In this document: positions 10,194 through 17,903 of the stretch, in pieces
Position numbering within the stretch: the stretch's first letter is position 1
How the letters are laid out: every line of letters begins with the position of its first letter
DNA from: Terana coerulea
Lineage: Eukaryota; Basidiomycota; Agaricomycetes; Polyporales; Phanerochaetaceae
DNA length: 17,903 bases
Reading direction: 5' to 3'
NCBI GenBank assembly: GCA_024811115.1
Contig: JAKOGH010000507.1
Location: 1-17,903 of the forward strand
Program-made: the position numbers and the translations under genes
The notes under the pieces: generated by a model
The model's database searches: none
The model's input: the letters and a program-made list of their open reading frames with translations, nothing else
Told to the model about the DNA's origin: nothing

Positions 10194-10842
10194 CTACTCG
10201 GCTTGAGTTGAGCGAAACACGACGTTGTTGGGTCCTCTCATAAAGGTCCAACTGTGCTCGTCGTGTCTGATGTATGTCATCATTTCAGACTTGGGCTGTA
10301 GTTTGTTCTTTTGAACATCGGCAGAAATAAAGACCCATGCACCACAGCCAAACACGCAGATGTTATCAATGCGTGGTTTTTCACCCATGAGTGCCTCATA
10401 AGGCGTAACCCATTTTAATCGTGAAATGGGGTGCGGTTCTAAAGCACTGTAGCGTGCATAACTGCAAATTTCCACCACGAAGGAGGAATGCAAGCTGTAA
10501 AGCGCATAGCCTCTGCTTTGTCCATGAGGGTTCGATTGAACCACTCAGTGCGTCCATTCTGCTGTGGAGTATGTGGAATGCTAGTTAGGATTTTAATCCC
10601 TGCATCCTTTAGCATTTGAATGAATGCGTTTGACTTGTATTCTCTTCCTGCATCCGACATCCAGCTCTCAACACTAGCTTTATGCTGGTTTTGAACCATA
10701 GCAAGAAAGTTCTTTGTCGCTTGGATGGCGACGGATTTTAGCCTTAGGCAAATAATCCATGCATGCGATGTATAATCATCAACAAAGGTGATGATGTACT
10801 TGTACCAATGATATGAATCAACCGGGAATTCCTTCAAGTCGC
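10194..10842 (-). pseudogene. Copia integrase core (DDE)
   Basis: The frame begins at HSDLKEF with the first catalytic Asp near 10840, followed by FVDDYTSHAWI, the second Asp in SDAGREY and the catalytic Glu in PQQNGRTEWFNRTL. After this come RRLKW-like and VFGCGAWVFI segments typical of the copia integrase C-terminal side (translated from 10544 down). Lesions are a frameshift near 10835 at the junction with the zinc domain, a TAG in HATVL-stop-NRTP near 10440, a further frameshift in the C-rich run beyond it, and a TAG at 10194. The DDE triad itself is preserved. Integrase would insert the cDNA copy into the genome. Confidence 0.88.
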
Positions 10843-11631
10843 TGTGAATGAGCTCAAAGGTCGCGATGCTCGTTGAGGCATCGGCGAGAATGAGCGATTA
10901 TGCATCTTTCCTTGTGCGCAGCCAGAGCAGGGTGAATTCGACTTGTTATAGTCAAAATCAGGACATTCCGTCATTGCTGATGGAAGTTGACGTAGGATCT
11001 GCTCAGAGGGATGTCCAAAGTGTCTATGCATTATTTCGTGCGAGACTAGCTCAAGGCCGTCTCGGTCAGTATCTAAATAGTACACCGTTGTGTTTAGATA
11101 AAGCGGCATGAATTGCAATAATTCCTGACGATTATCACTGTCCAGGATTTTAAGAGTAGTTGCGTCACCCTCGATTAACTGGTTCTGTCGTAGCAGCTGA
11201 CCAAGAAAGATAAGATTCATGTCCTTTTGTGAAGGCATGAGTTGAACATTTTTCAGTAAGACTTTAATCGTTCTGCTTGCCGCACTAGGACAGTAGTTGA
11301 TGACAGAGTCACCTTCCTCAGAGATAGTAACATGCTCATTAGCCATTTGAACGACAATTAGGTCAATGTTGCGCAAGTTGCGCAGTAAACTTCTCTGACC
11401 GGTGAAGTGAAATGACGCTCCTGAGTCGAGCAGCCAATTACTTGATTTTGCAAAGTTTTTACCTTTGCAACTCTGACATGTGTTAAATAACTTATTGTGC
11501 ACACATCGGTCTGGTAATTGAAGAAATCCTGCTCCATTCAATATAGTAGCATACATATGGTATCTACTATTTAATCCAGCCTGCCGAGACACTGCGCAAT
11601 CAGCTGCAAGGTAACGGTCAGTGTGATGCAT
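10834..11631 (-). pseudogene. Copia protease and pre-integrase zinc domain
   Basis: The 265-codon open frame carries the aspartic protease motif WLLDSGASFHFTG with the catalytic Asp at residue 69. Just before it is a Cys/His cluster (C43-x-H45, C52-x2-C55) of unknown role. The pre-integrase zinc domain follows as H202, H207 and C235-x2-C238 (MHRHFGHPSE ... CSGC), matching the HHCC pattern. The protease would process Gag-Pol. The frame is open throughout and shifts only at its end, where SRP should continue into FELIHSD of integrase. Its 5' end overlaps the end of the coiled-coil frame. Confidence 0.88.
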
Positions 11632-11667
11632 GAGTGCAGAGTTAGAGGGAACGTATTCAAGTACGCG

Positions 11668-12291
11668 TCAATGATGTCCTGGTGGATCTCTCGATCGTCC
11701 ATCAGGCATCTGGCGAACTTGGTCATCGACGTCGTCGTCGCTGTCCTCGTTTCTGAGAGACACGGTGTCCTCGATGTCAGGGTAGTTGCGGGCGTCAAGC
11801 CATCCTCTCTGTCGAGCGACATTTGCATGTCGACCTCGTCGGACTAGATGATCGGTGAGGGTTCGCGCGAGCTGTGCTTGGCAGGGCGAGAGGAGCTGCC
11901 CTTGACGAACTCCCGGCTCAGCAAACTTTCGTTTGAGAGCGACGTTGTTTGAGTCGATGCGTGCGTCGAGCTTGGCAATGCAAGCGTTGAGCATATGCTC
12001 AGCGTAGTCGAAGTTGGCCTGCTTGGCGCGATGAGCCTTCTCCGCAGCCTCATCTTCGGCAGCGATGGCGGCGAACTTGCTTTCCTGGGCAACAGCCAGC
12101 TTTACTAGCTGGTTTCGCTCCCACCAAAAGTGTCCGCGACGCTTCTGGTCAAGGGTTGAGCCCTTGTTCAGAGCAGCATTCTTGTCTGCAATCCACTGCT
12201 TGCGGGCAGTTTTGCGAAGCTCTACGGCCTTGCGAAGCTGAGCCTTGTGCAGAGTCTGGAACTCGTCGTCCTTATCAAGGATTGCTAACAA
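11668..12291 (-). pseudogene. Charged coiled-coil region between Gag and protease
   Basis: This open frame of 207 codons sits inside the element between the Gag region and protease. It is very rich in Ala, Lys, Glu, Arg and Gln with runs such as RKAVELRKTARKQW and AAEDEAAEKAHRAKQ, as in a long helical coiled coil, and ends in an acidic segment (NEDSDDDVDDQ). The same composition continues upstream in other frames to about 12560 (EKLGVIGSQERIRILEE). No enzyme motif is visible. It probably belongs to an extended Gag of this basidiomycete copia lineage and could help particle assembly; that is inference. Confidence 0.6.
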
Positions 12292-13621
12292 TTTAGTTAG
12301 CGTGGGGAGATCATTTAGAGCGAACTCCTGACGGTGTTCTAACTCACGAACGGCGTTTCACAGATTGGCGGTGCTCAATATCCCGCATGGCGTCCGGCGA
12401 ATGAGCGTTGTGCTCGTTGGCGTCGATGACTTCCTCGAGGATCCGGATGCGCTCCTGAGACCCGATAACTCCAAGCTTCTCAGCAAGGGCGAGTGCCTTG
12501 CTGGAAGTGGGAATTGGTTGCCGTTAGCGAGCCAAAGCTTGCGCTCTCCTTCGATGCGAGACTGAATTTCTTCGGCCTCAGACTTGGGGAGCGGCACATC
12601 AAGGTGAAGCCGTTCACCACCGGGATGACCGGTGCAGCAATGTAGGAGTGACCGTGGTCAGCGTCCTGTGCCTTGCCCTTGCCCTTGCCTGCGCGCTTGC
12701 CACGCTGGGTCTTCTTTACTTTGCCGTTGCCAGCACCATCCTGCTGCTGCTGCTGCCCTTGTAGGCGCTGCTGCTGCGCATGCTGCTGCTGCTGCCCGTT
12801 AGGGCACTGCTGCTGCTTGAACTAGGGATCCTTCCCTTGTTCTTGACAGCGGTGACACACTTAGCAGACTTGGTCTGCTTGCGCTGTCCACTGGAAAGCT
12901 TCCGCTGTTCACAAGCAGCAATGAGCTGCTGCCCATAAACCTTGGGTTCAGAGGCCCCAGGAGGGTAGGAGACAGTGATGTGTCTACCATTTTTGGTTTA
13001 GCGTGGTGACAGTGGCGATGTGCTTACTGTACCCTGGTGTCTTTGATATAAAGAGCATCAGGTGTATGTAATTGTCCACGCTTGCATGGACTGCATTTAG
13101 GCAGTCAACGTGGGCTTGGATCTTGGTGATCGCAGGTGCTGGGGACTGATCATCGGGAATGCAAGTCTCCAAGAGGGCCCGGAAGTCGGCGTAGGCCATA
13201 CCCAGAGTGTTCTGGGTGTAGGTCGACTGCAAGGTCTTGTACAGAGCCTTGGCTGTCGTTTTGCTCTTCACTGACTGACCGATCTGGTAAGTCAGGCGAA
13301 GGCGAATAAAGCCCATGGCCCGGAGGTCGTCGTTAATCCAATCGTTGAGCTTGTTGACGGCCCTGAGTGGTTGTGCTCGCTGCTGGGCACCCTCGCCCGA
13401 AGCAGGGAGTGTAGGGATGGCACGATTAGTACTATCAGCTGCGGCTGCGGCACGGGCGGGGCTGCCGGGACGGTGCGGACTAAAGTCGGCACCATCGGCT
13501 GAGTTGTCGTGAGCTGACGAGTGATTCCCTGAGTGCCCAGGAACGACCTCAAGGTGTCGTTCTAGTGCTCCCAGTTGGTTCCGTCGAGGATGAGGACAAG
13601 CTTCTCAAATGAGGAAGACAT
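12292..13621 (-). pseudogene. Copia Gag, broken by stops and frameshifts
   Basis: ATG at 13619-13621 starts MSSSFEKLVLILDGTNWEH, the LDGTNW motif that opens copia Gag. TAG at 13562-13564 (codon 20) replaces the Trp normally found in NWxxW. The frame then reads LRSFLGTQG, shifts between about 13440 and 13400, and resumes as NDDLRAMGFIRLRLTY down to a TAG at 12984-12986, including the helical ALYKTLQSTY and YADFRALLE motifs. A basic, Gln-rich tail follows (12741-12817 is a CAG-type repeat), then GKGKGKA. I see no intact CCHC zinc knuckle. Gag would form the particle; this copy cannot make a full-length one. Confidence 0.82.
12741..12817 (-). repeat. Interrupted CTG/CAG repeat coding Gln or Ser
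   Basis: Runs of CTG on the plus strand, broken by short spacers, occupy most of this stretch. In one minus frame they read as blocks of three to five Gln, in another as Ser. Because Gag frames cross here, this is a likely site for slippage-caused frameshifts. Confidence 0.8.
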
Positions 13622-13842
13622 TGTTCAGTTCTGTAGGGACAGAACAGTCAGCACAATGTACTAACATGGCTTTAGCCAAGGAGGGGCCCTAAAGGGCACC
13701 CTTGTGCCTGCTCAGCTTGCCCTGCGCAGACGGTGCGCTGGAGAGCGCAACCATCGCGCACAATGGCAGCGAACAGGTACAGGTGAGTTTACCAATGAGC
13801 TGGTTGTTGCTGCCAGTGATGGCGCAAACAACCGCGTCATTA

Positions 13843-13856
13843 GGGCTTTCATAACC
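13843..13856 (-). other. Candidate primer-binding site
   Basis: Immediately after the 5' LTR the coding strand reads GGTTATGAAAGCCC. Its complement, GGGCTTTCATAACC, resembles the anticodon arm of initiator tRNA-Met (GGGCTCATAACC in yeast) and not a tRNA 3' end. Drosophila copia and Ty5 are primed by a half tRNA cut in the anticodon loop, and the position and sequence here fit that mode. The match is imperfect. Confidence 0.5.
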
Positions 13857-14130
13857 TGTAGAAGTGCAGCGCATACAGCGGCATACACTTCTACCGAGGC
13901 CTAGAGGAAGCTAGGATGGTTACTCACCTGTAGGTTGGTAAATACACACGTTAGTGAGTTGAAAGATGTAAGAGTCTTATTATATATGGCGAGAGAGCTG
14001 CCTTATATTACTACAAACAGACACAAATAGATGCCAGGACAAATAGACAACAGAGATCATCATGGTGGAACCTGGTAGAACAATAGAGAAGATGTGAGCA
14101 GAGCGCTTACAGTGTCTATCTGACTCAACA
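13857..14130 (-). repeat. Copia 5' LTR
   Basis: This 274-base partner of 7612-7903 has the same TG...CA ends. At least four CpGs present in the other LTR are CpA or TpG here (cggcg to cggca, gatcg to gatca, tacggcg to tacagtg), so this copy appears to have suffered more deamination. Confidence 0.93.
14001..14008 (-). promoter_or_regulatory. TATA-like element in the 5' LTR
   Basis: On the coding strand the LTR holds ATATAAGG; the other LTR has the better TATATAAGG at 7757-7765. It sits centrally in the LTR, where the element promoter would lie. This is sequence resemblance only. Confidence 0.35.
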
Positions 14131-14910
14131 TGTGGGACATTACCTGCATAGTCTGTCTATCTATACTGTACCAGTATGTCTCTGCACTTGTTAGCCTTGT
14201 TCAATGCACTTACAACATGCTGATATGCTGTAGAGTGTCATACCAACTACCATCACAATTTTGCTATTTGGAACGGGGTTTGCTATTATTACAAAGGTGT
14301 TCCCGAGGCTATTCAGGTTGCAGAGCATCACTTTGTAGAGAAATGATTGGCTGAGCAGTGGATACAGCTCATGCTTACATCGTTGTGTGTGGAACAATAG
14401 TCTGGACTGTTCCTTATGTAAACGGGTGACCAGGATGTCCGCGCTTAGCTGTATCAAAGCCTATGAGTCTATTGCAAAGACCTCTGCAACCCAGCAACCA
14501 TTTCCAAAAGATTGGCCATTTCAGCCAGCTCCACAAAACAAATATGTATAGGATGCCTTTGTCATTCTCAGTCTTTTGGAGGACTGCAAACGCCAATTGC
14601 TATCTCTGGAAGTACCACATGAGGGAGACCAGCAAAAGCGCCTTATGCAAGCAATGCAAAGTCAGAACATCAGGTTCCAGGTTCATGGGCAGCCAGAACT
14701 CATGCACCGCTGTAATAAGGGTACATGCTATTACGACAATCTTGAGGACCATGAAGGAGTTTGTGAGTCATATCCGTAATGATTGGTATACGGACATTAA
14801 GCTAAAACAATGCAGCAAAAGTCTCTTGCGTCATAGTTGATGGTGTGACAATTGGACATCTCTGCTGCACAGTGCTCAATTGTCAAACTCCGCTCAGTAG
14901 CCATCGCTAG
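14131..14910 (+). pseudogene. KDZ transposon relic with CxC5 and CxC6 clusters
   Basis: Three frames must be read in turn. From 14236 the plus strand gives CHTNYHHNFAIWNG, then KGVPEAIQVAEHHFVE, the CxC5 cluster found upstream of KDZ (Kyakuja-Dileera-Zisupton) transposases in basidiomycetes. From about 14580 it gives QNIRFQVHGQPELMHRCNK, and from about 14828 VIVDGVTIGHLCCTVLNCQ, the CxC6-type cluster (VDGVTIGHPCC in relatives). TAG/TGA codons lie at about 14149, 14219 and in VE-stop-LAEQW, and at least two frameshifts separate the blocks. The transposase domain that should follow is absent after about 14910. The left end is cut by the copia LTR. Some Arg-to-Cys changes expected from CpG loss are visible (WNGVC for WNGxR). 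Confidence 0.7.
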
Positions 14911-15245
14911 CTGCCATGAAGCTTTGTCCTCGCCTTTTCAATTGCCTCGCCCTCCTCTACTGCCACCAGCACCAGCATTGAGCATTTAGAAGAGCCAGAC
15001 GTGTTGCCACACATGTTCTGATGACTTGCTGAGTGCGTTTGGACGCCCAGTGACGCATCTCGTGAGTCACCAGTACTGCCAGCAGGGCCATCCGGCAGTG
15101 CTGGTGTATAAGGAGGGGTATCAAGACAACCTTGAGGAACTGGAAGGTCACCCGGAGGCAAGGCACCTACGTCATGCCTAGGAGGTAATTCCAGCGTGTC
15201 AGAATTGTGCATGTCCCGAACACTCATAACTCGAAATGTCCGCAC
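14907..15245 (-). other. Unassigned open frame next to the KDZ relic
   Basis: An open minus-strand frame of 112 codons with a Gly/Pro/Ser-rich middle and a charged end (EEGEAIEKARTKL). The composition resembles the start of a transposon-encoded structural protein, but no motif supports that. It is CpG-poor like the neighbouring relic, with several Cys and His codons that could derive from Arg codons. The remainder up to 15518 holds nothing I recognise. Confidence 0.2.
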
Positions 15246-15511
15246 TCCTAGAGAACATGTGTGACGAGGATGCAGAGCTCAAGGACATCAGGTTAGGCAT
15301 GGGCGTGGTCCTTTGGGAAAAAAATTACAGCATACCCACAAAGTTGAAGACCCCTTGCACTGCAAGCCTTTAAAAGGTGCCTACAGCACATCGTCGACAA
15401 ATAGCCTGTGTCAAGAGCCCTACATCACCATGCGTTACGTGTCGTGTTCCAATCGTCCTGACTCCTGCACTTGTTTGGCTTGTCCGAAAGCAAAAGCCTA
15501 AAAGCGCGGAC

Positions 15512-15515
15512 AAAA
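15512..15515 (-). terminator. Pol III T-run after tRNA-Met
   Basis: On the tRNA strand TTTT occurs four bases beyond the 3' end, the usual RNA polymerase III terminator. Confidence 0.7.
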
Positions 15516-15518
15516 CAA

Positions 15519-15621
15519 TGCTCCCTGTGAGGATCGAACTCACGACCTTAGGATTGCTCGCCGCACACAGCGATCATACAAATGTATGAGACCTACGCTC
15601 TACCGACTGAGCCAAGGAAGC
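15519..15621 (-). tRNA. tRNA-Met (CAT), elongator type, with intron
   Basis: The minus strand folds as a standard tRNA: acceptor GCTTCCT with AGGGAGC (one G-T pair), D stem GCTC/GAGC, anticodon stem TAGGT/TCCTA with the U-U pair at 31-39 that yeast elongator tRNA-Met also has, variable loop AGGTC, T arm GTGAG-TTCGATC-CTCAC, discriminator A. The loop reads CTCATA then A, so the anticodon is CAT. The mature length is 73 bases, with a 30-base intron after position 37. The A box (TGGCTCAGTCGG) and B box (GGTTCGATCC-like GTTCGATCC) are both present. The acceptor pairs and anticodon arm match the elongator species rather than the initiator. Confidence 0.95.
15555..15584 (-). other. tRNA-Met intron
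   Basis: Thirty bases lie between tRNA positions 37 and 38, the canonical place for nuclear tRNA introns. The intron contains TATGA, which can pair with the anticodon TCATA, as splicing endonuclease substrates usually do. Confidence 0.85.
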
Positions 15622-16761
15622 TTCTCGCAGAAATCAAGACAGCTATCTATGACCATTATGAATATGCGAGCGCGGACGCCCTCCGCCGCGAGTGGTGCGC
15701 GTCCTTTATCGACTGCGACTACCCACTTCTTCAACACCTTTCTAAGCCATGCCTATGGTGCCAACTTAGTACCAACTCAGTACCTCTGTGCAGTGAGTAT
15801 TTGATGCTTTACCCTTCAATTCATGGCTCATTGCTGCATTCTCTATCTTCTGAAGATGTTTTTGCAAGCCTTAGCCTAAACCCCCTCCCTCCGTTTACCG
15901 CGCAGTGGCCGGTGTGACGCGTCCCTCGCGAAACACGCCATGCTGGCTTTACCGATGGGCGGACCGAAGCTTGACATAGCTTGGAGGATAGACAGAGGAG
16001 GAGGATAATGAGGTACGTCTGTGCAGTGCAGTGTGTTTTGGTATGGTCTATTGAGCACTGTCATGCTCTCATACAGCTTTCAAAATATCGCATTGTCGTG
16101 CCTCTCCCTACGGAGCGTTGCATCCATCACACGACGCGTGCCCCCGCTTCCCATGAACTCACGCCCATCATTCCCTTCGCATGCGCACATTCATCGAAAC
16201 ACAACTTGCTACCAGCAATGCAAGAGTTGGTGGTATCGCGCGAAGCTATTATGTAAGAGGCCGTCATGTATTGTAGACGCAGATACTGCCTGCCGGGCTG
16301 TCAACGCCGCCATTTTTTTGCACCGAATGGAAGCAGAAATTTATGTGAAAGCGTTCAAATAATCGAGATATTTGCCGAAGTGGAAGCAGGTCTAGAATAA
16401 CCATGTATGTACCTTCTATGTCACAGACACGTATCTGCCTCATCATGGTCGCCAACCGCTTGCCCTAATTCTTAGTGCACTCTAATACCGCCATGTCTTT
16501 TGAGTAAAGAGCAGGCGCTTCGTGGGATACGTCTCCTGCCACCGGAGTCAATGCGCATCGTTCTTGCTTACAACTCGAAGTGATCCCTTGAAATTTCAAT
16601 GAATCTCATTTCCTGGCGGCCAGTCGTACGATCTTAGCCGAGCTAACCCCCCCCCCCCCCTTTTGCAAGAAAAGACGGACGAACTAAGCCCCAGAGCTTG
16701 CGAATCACTCGCTCGCGATAGCTTATTGGTTTTGCGTCAGTATCGGATCTTCACGTCCAGG
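15622..16761. other. About 1.1 kb without a recognisable gene
   Basis: Short open frames occur on both strands (for example 15981-16256 and 16021-16362 plus), without family signatures or convincing splice patterns. One open frame (15582-15917) starts inside the tRNA and is not credible. A run of 14 C lies at 16647-16660, just upstream of the glutathione transferase pseudogene. Confidence 0.4.
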
Positions 16762-17559
16762 ATGGCCCCCGAACCCGTTGTCCTGTATGATATCCCTGGG
16801 AATGAGCGCATAAAGTGGTCGCTATGGTCGCCCAACACCTGGAAGACTCGGTGCGTCGTGTTGAACGCAGTCGTTAACCGCCACTGACAGCATTTTCAGA
16901 TATGCGCTGTTCATGAAAGATTTTGCTATACAGAACCGAATGGGTTGAGTACCCTGACATCGCGGCGCAATGCCAGAAGATCGGCGCGCCACCGGATGGA
17001 GACGACGCCCGACGGCCAGCCGCACTACACACTGCTTGTGATCTACGACCCCAGCAAGGACGCCGTCGTCGCGGGCTCACTGCAGATCGTCCAGCACCTC
17101 GGCGCGACATACCCAGAACAAGCCCCCGCTGCTGCCCCTCGGCTCGCAGGTGCTGCAGACTGCGTTCAACGACTTTCTGTGGGGCGATGCGAGCGGCCTG
17201 CGGCTTCTCATGAGCATCATCGCGCGCACCGTGGCGCACCTGCTGCCTACTTCCGTCGCACGCGCGAGGCGGCGTTCGGCAAGCGGTTAGAGGAACTCGG
17301 CGGTGCGGAGAGCTGACGCGCGTTTGAGGTGGCTCTGGGGAAGATAGACGGGTACCTCGCGGCGAACGGTCCTGGCAGGGACTTCCTGTTCATGGGCGAT
17401 AGGATCACATACGCGGACGTGCAGGTGGCGGCGCTGCTGGTGTTCGCGCGAACTGTTTGTGGCGCAGACTCGGAGGATTGGAATCAGCTTGCTGAGCTGC
17501 ATGGCGGGATGTGGGCGAGGTTCATGGAGCAGTTTCAGAAATACGAGATCATAGTATAG
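16762..17559 (+). pseudogene. Glutathione S-transferase, frameshifted
   Basis: ATG at 16762 starts MAPEPVVLYDIPG, followed by WSPNTWKTR; a 49-base intron (16851-16899, donor GTGCGT, CTGAC branch, TTTCAG acceptor) joins this to YALFMK. Then come TEWVEYPDI and KIGAPP, GQPHYTLLVIYDPS, an N-terminal thioredoxin-fold pattern of fungal GSTs. The C-terminal helical domain follows as AYFRRTREAAFGKRLEEL, RDFLFMGDRITYADVQVAA and GMWARFMEQFQKYEIIV before a TAG at 17557. The matches lie in three frames: shifts are needed near 16932, 17005, 17112 and 17245, and a TGA at 17314-17316 interrupts AES-stop-RAFEV. It resembles the etherase-related or FuA-like GSTs that are expanded in wood-decay basidiomycetes; the subclass is not certain. 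The intact protein would conjugate glutathione to electrophiles. Some shifts could be sequencing errors, but this many suggests a dead gene. Confidence 0.78.
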
Positions 17560-17765
17560 ATTGCTGCGACGTAAAGTTGACAATGTGCTCAGCGGTATCT
17601 TTGAAGTGTCCAGCCACTTTGCAAGCATGCATGCATATCATCAGGTAAGCGTTGTAACGTGTAGCTCCTGCAGGTCTATTTACGCGCAGACCAGTCTACG
17701 CAGTAAAAACTAGTAGTTCCATACGGAACAAGAGAGCCCCTTTCTTCCTATTCTGCCTATCGCTT

Positions 17766-17903
17766 TCATTGTGCATTCTTGAACGCGCCTTCCCGGACAC
17801 GTAGATGGACCTGCCAATTGCCCAGTGAGACGGGCTGTAAGCCGACCAAATCAAGGTCGGTCAAAGTAATCGAGCCAGGCCCAATCTTCCAGCGAGGGTG
17901 GTC
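17766..17903 (-). CDS. C-terminal end of an unidentified protein, partial
   Basis: From the right edge the minus strand reads 45 codons without a stop, ending TGA at 17766-17768. The peptide has a varied, globular-protein composition with alternating hydrophobic residues (ITLTDLDLVGLQPVSLGNW, then VHLRV), as in beta strands. I do not recognise the family. The gene body lies outside the window. A 206-base gap separates it from the GST pseudogene, which faces it. With only 45 codons this could be a chance open frame. Confidence 0.35.
   Translation of the reverse strand, partial: DHPRWKIGPGSITLTDLDLVGLQPVSLGNWQVHLRVREGAFKNAQ

Larger units (their letters stand above)
7612..14130 (-). mobile_element. 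Ty1/copia LTR retrotransposon, full length, coding-dead
   Basis: The element is read from right to left: 5' LTR 13857-14130, candidate primer-binding site, gag, coiled-coil region, protease, integrase, reverse transcriptase, RNase H, polypurine tract, 3' LTR 7612-7903. The order integrase before reverse transcriptase places it in Ty1/copia. The LTRs begin TGTTGAG and end CTACA on the coding strand. Gag-Pol is broken by several stops and frameshifts, so the copy is not autonomous. The two flanks have no 5-base direct repeat (CTTTC on the left, TGTGG on the right) and belong to different sequences: an intron of the membrane-protein pseudogene and a KDZ transposon relic. Confidence 0.92.

Noticed and set aside
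14391..14413. Small inverted repeat GGAACA...TGTTCC
   Set aside because: Six-base arms inside a decayed transposon are likely to occur by chance.
15582..15917. Plus-strand open frame beginning inside the tRNA gene
   Set aside because: Its first codons lie on the antisense of tRNA-Met and it has no family signature.
1..17903. CRISPR array, bacterial operon or phage features
   Set aside because: The introns, nuclear-type tRNA intron and fungal transposons show eukaryotic DNA, and no spaced direct repeats were seen.

Overview
The window looks like a stretch of a filamentous basidiomycete (Agaricomycete) genome. The reasons are compact genes with many 46-111 base GT-AG introns, an intron-containing elongator tRNA-Met, a multi-pass membrane protein of the agaricomycete type, a Ty1/copia element with a basidiomycete-style Gag-Pol, and a relic of a KDZ-type DNA transposon (CxC5/CxC6 cysteine clusters). 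The identifications come from reading translations by eye; no search was run.

Layout from left to right. 1-1117 is GC-rich with several overlapping open frames that I could not assign; the last one stops at 1117. 1171-2658 (minus) is a nine-exon gene that reads through without a lesion and encodes a predicted seven-helix membrane protein of 327 residues. 2659-6271 holds no gene I can recognise. 6272-7599 (minus) holds a decayed paralogue of the membrane gene: exons equivalent to 6-9 with preserved splice sites but a frameshift and two stops, plus a second, open copy of the terminal exon 260 bases further downstream. 7612-14130 (minus) is a full-length but coding-dead Ty1/copia retrotransposon with two LTRs, a polypurine tract and a candidate primer-binding site. 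Its left end lies 12 bases from the 3' splice site of the decayed paralogue; its right end abuts 14131-14910, a KDZ transposon relic. 15519-15621 (minus) is tRNA-Met(CAT) with a 30-base intron. 16762-17559 (plus) is a broken glutathione S-transferase gene. The last 138 bases carry the end of an unidentified minus-strand reading frame.

Only the seven-helix gene and the tRNA look intact. The rest is repeat-rich accessory sequence: a duplicated and decaying membrane gene, two unrelated transposon relics and a broken detoxification gene. In the part of the decayed paralogue that I aligned base by base, every CpG of the intact copy has become TpG or CpA. This points to cytosine methylation followed by deamination, while the interior of the copia element keeps many CpGs. 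The copia element has different sequence on each side and no target-site duplication, so the locus has probably been rearranged after insertion.
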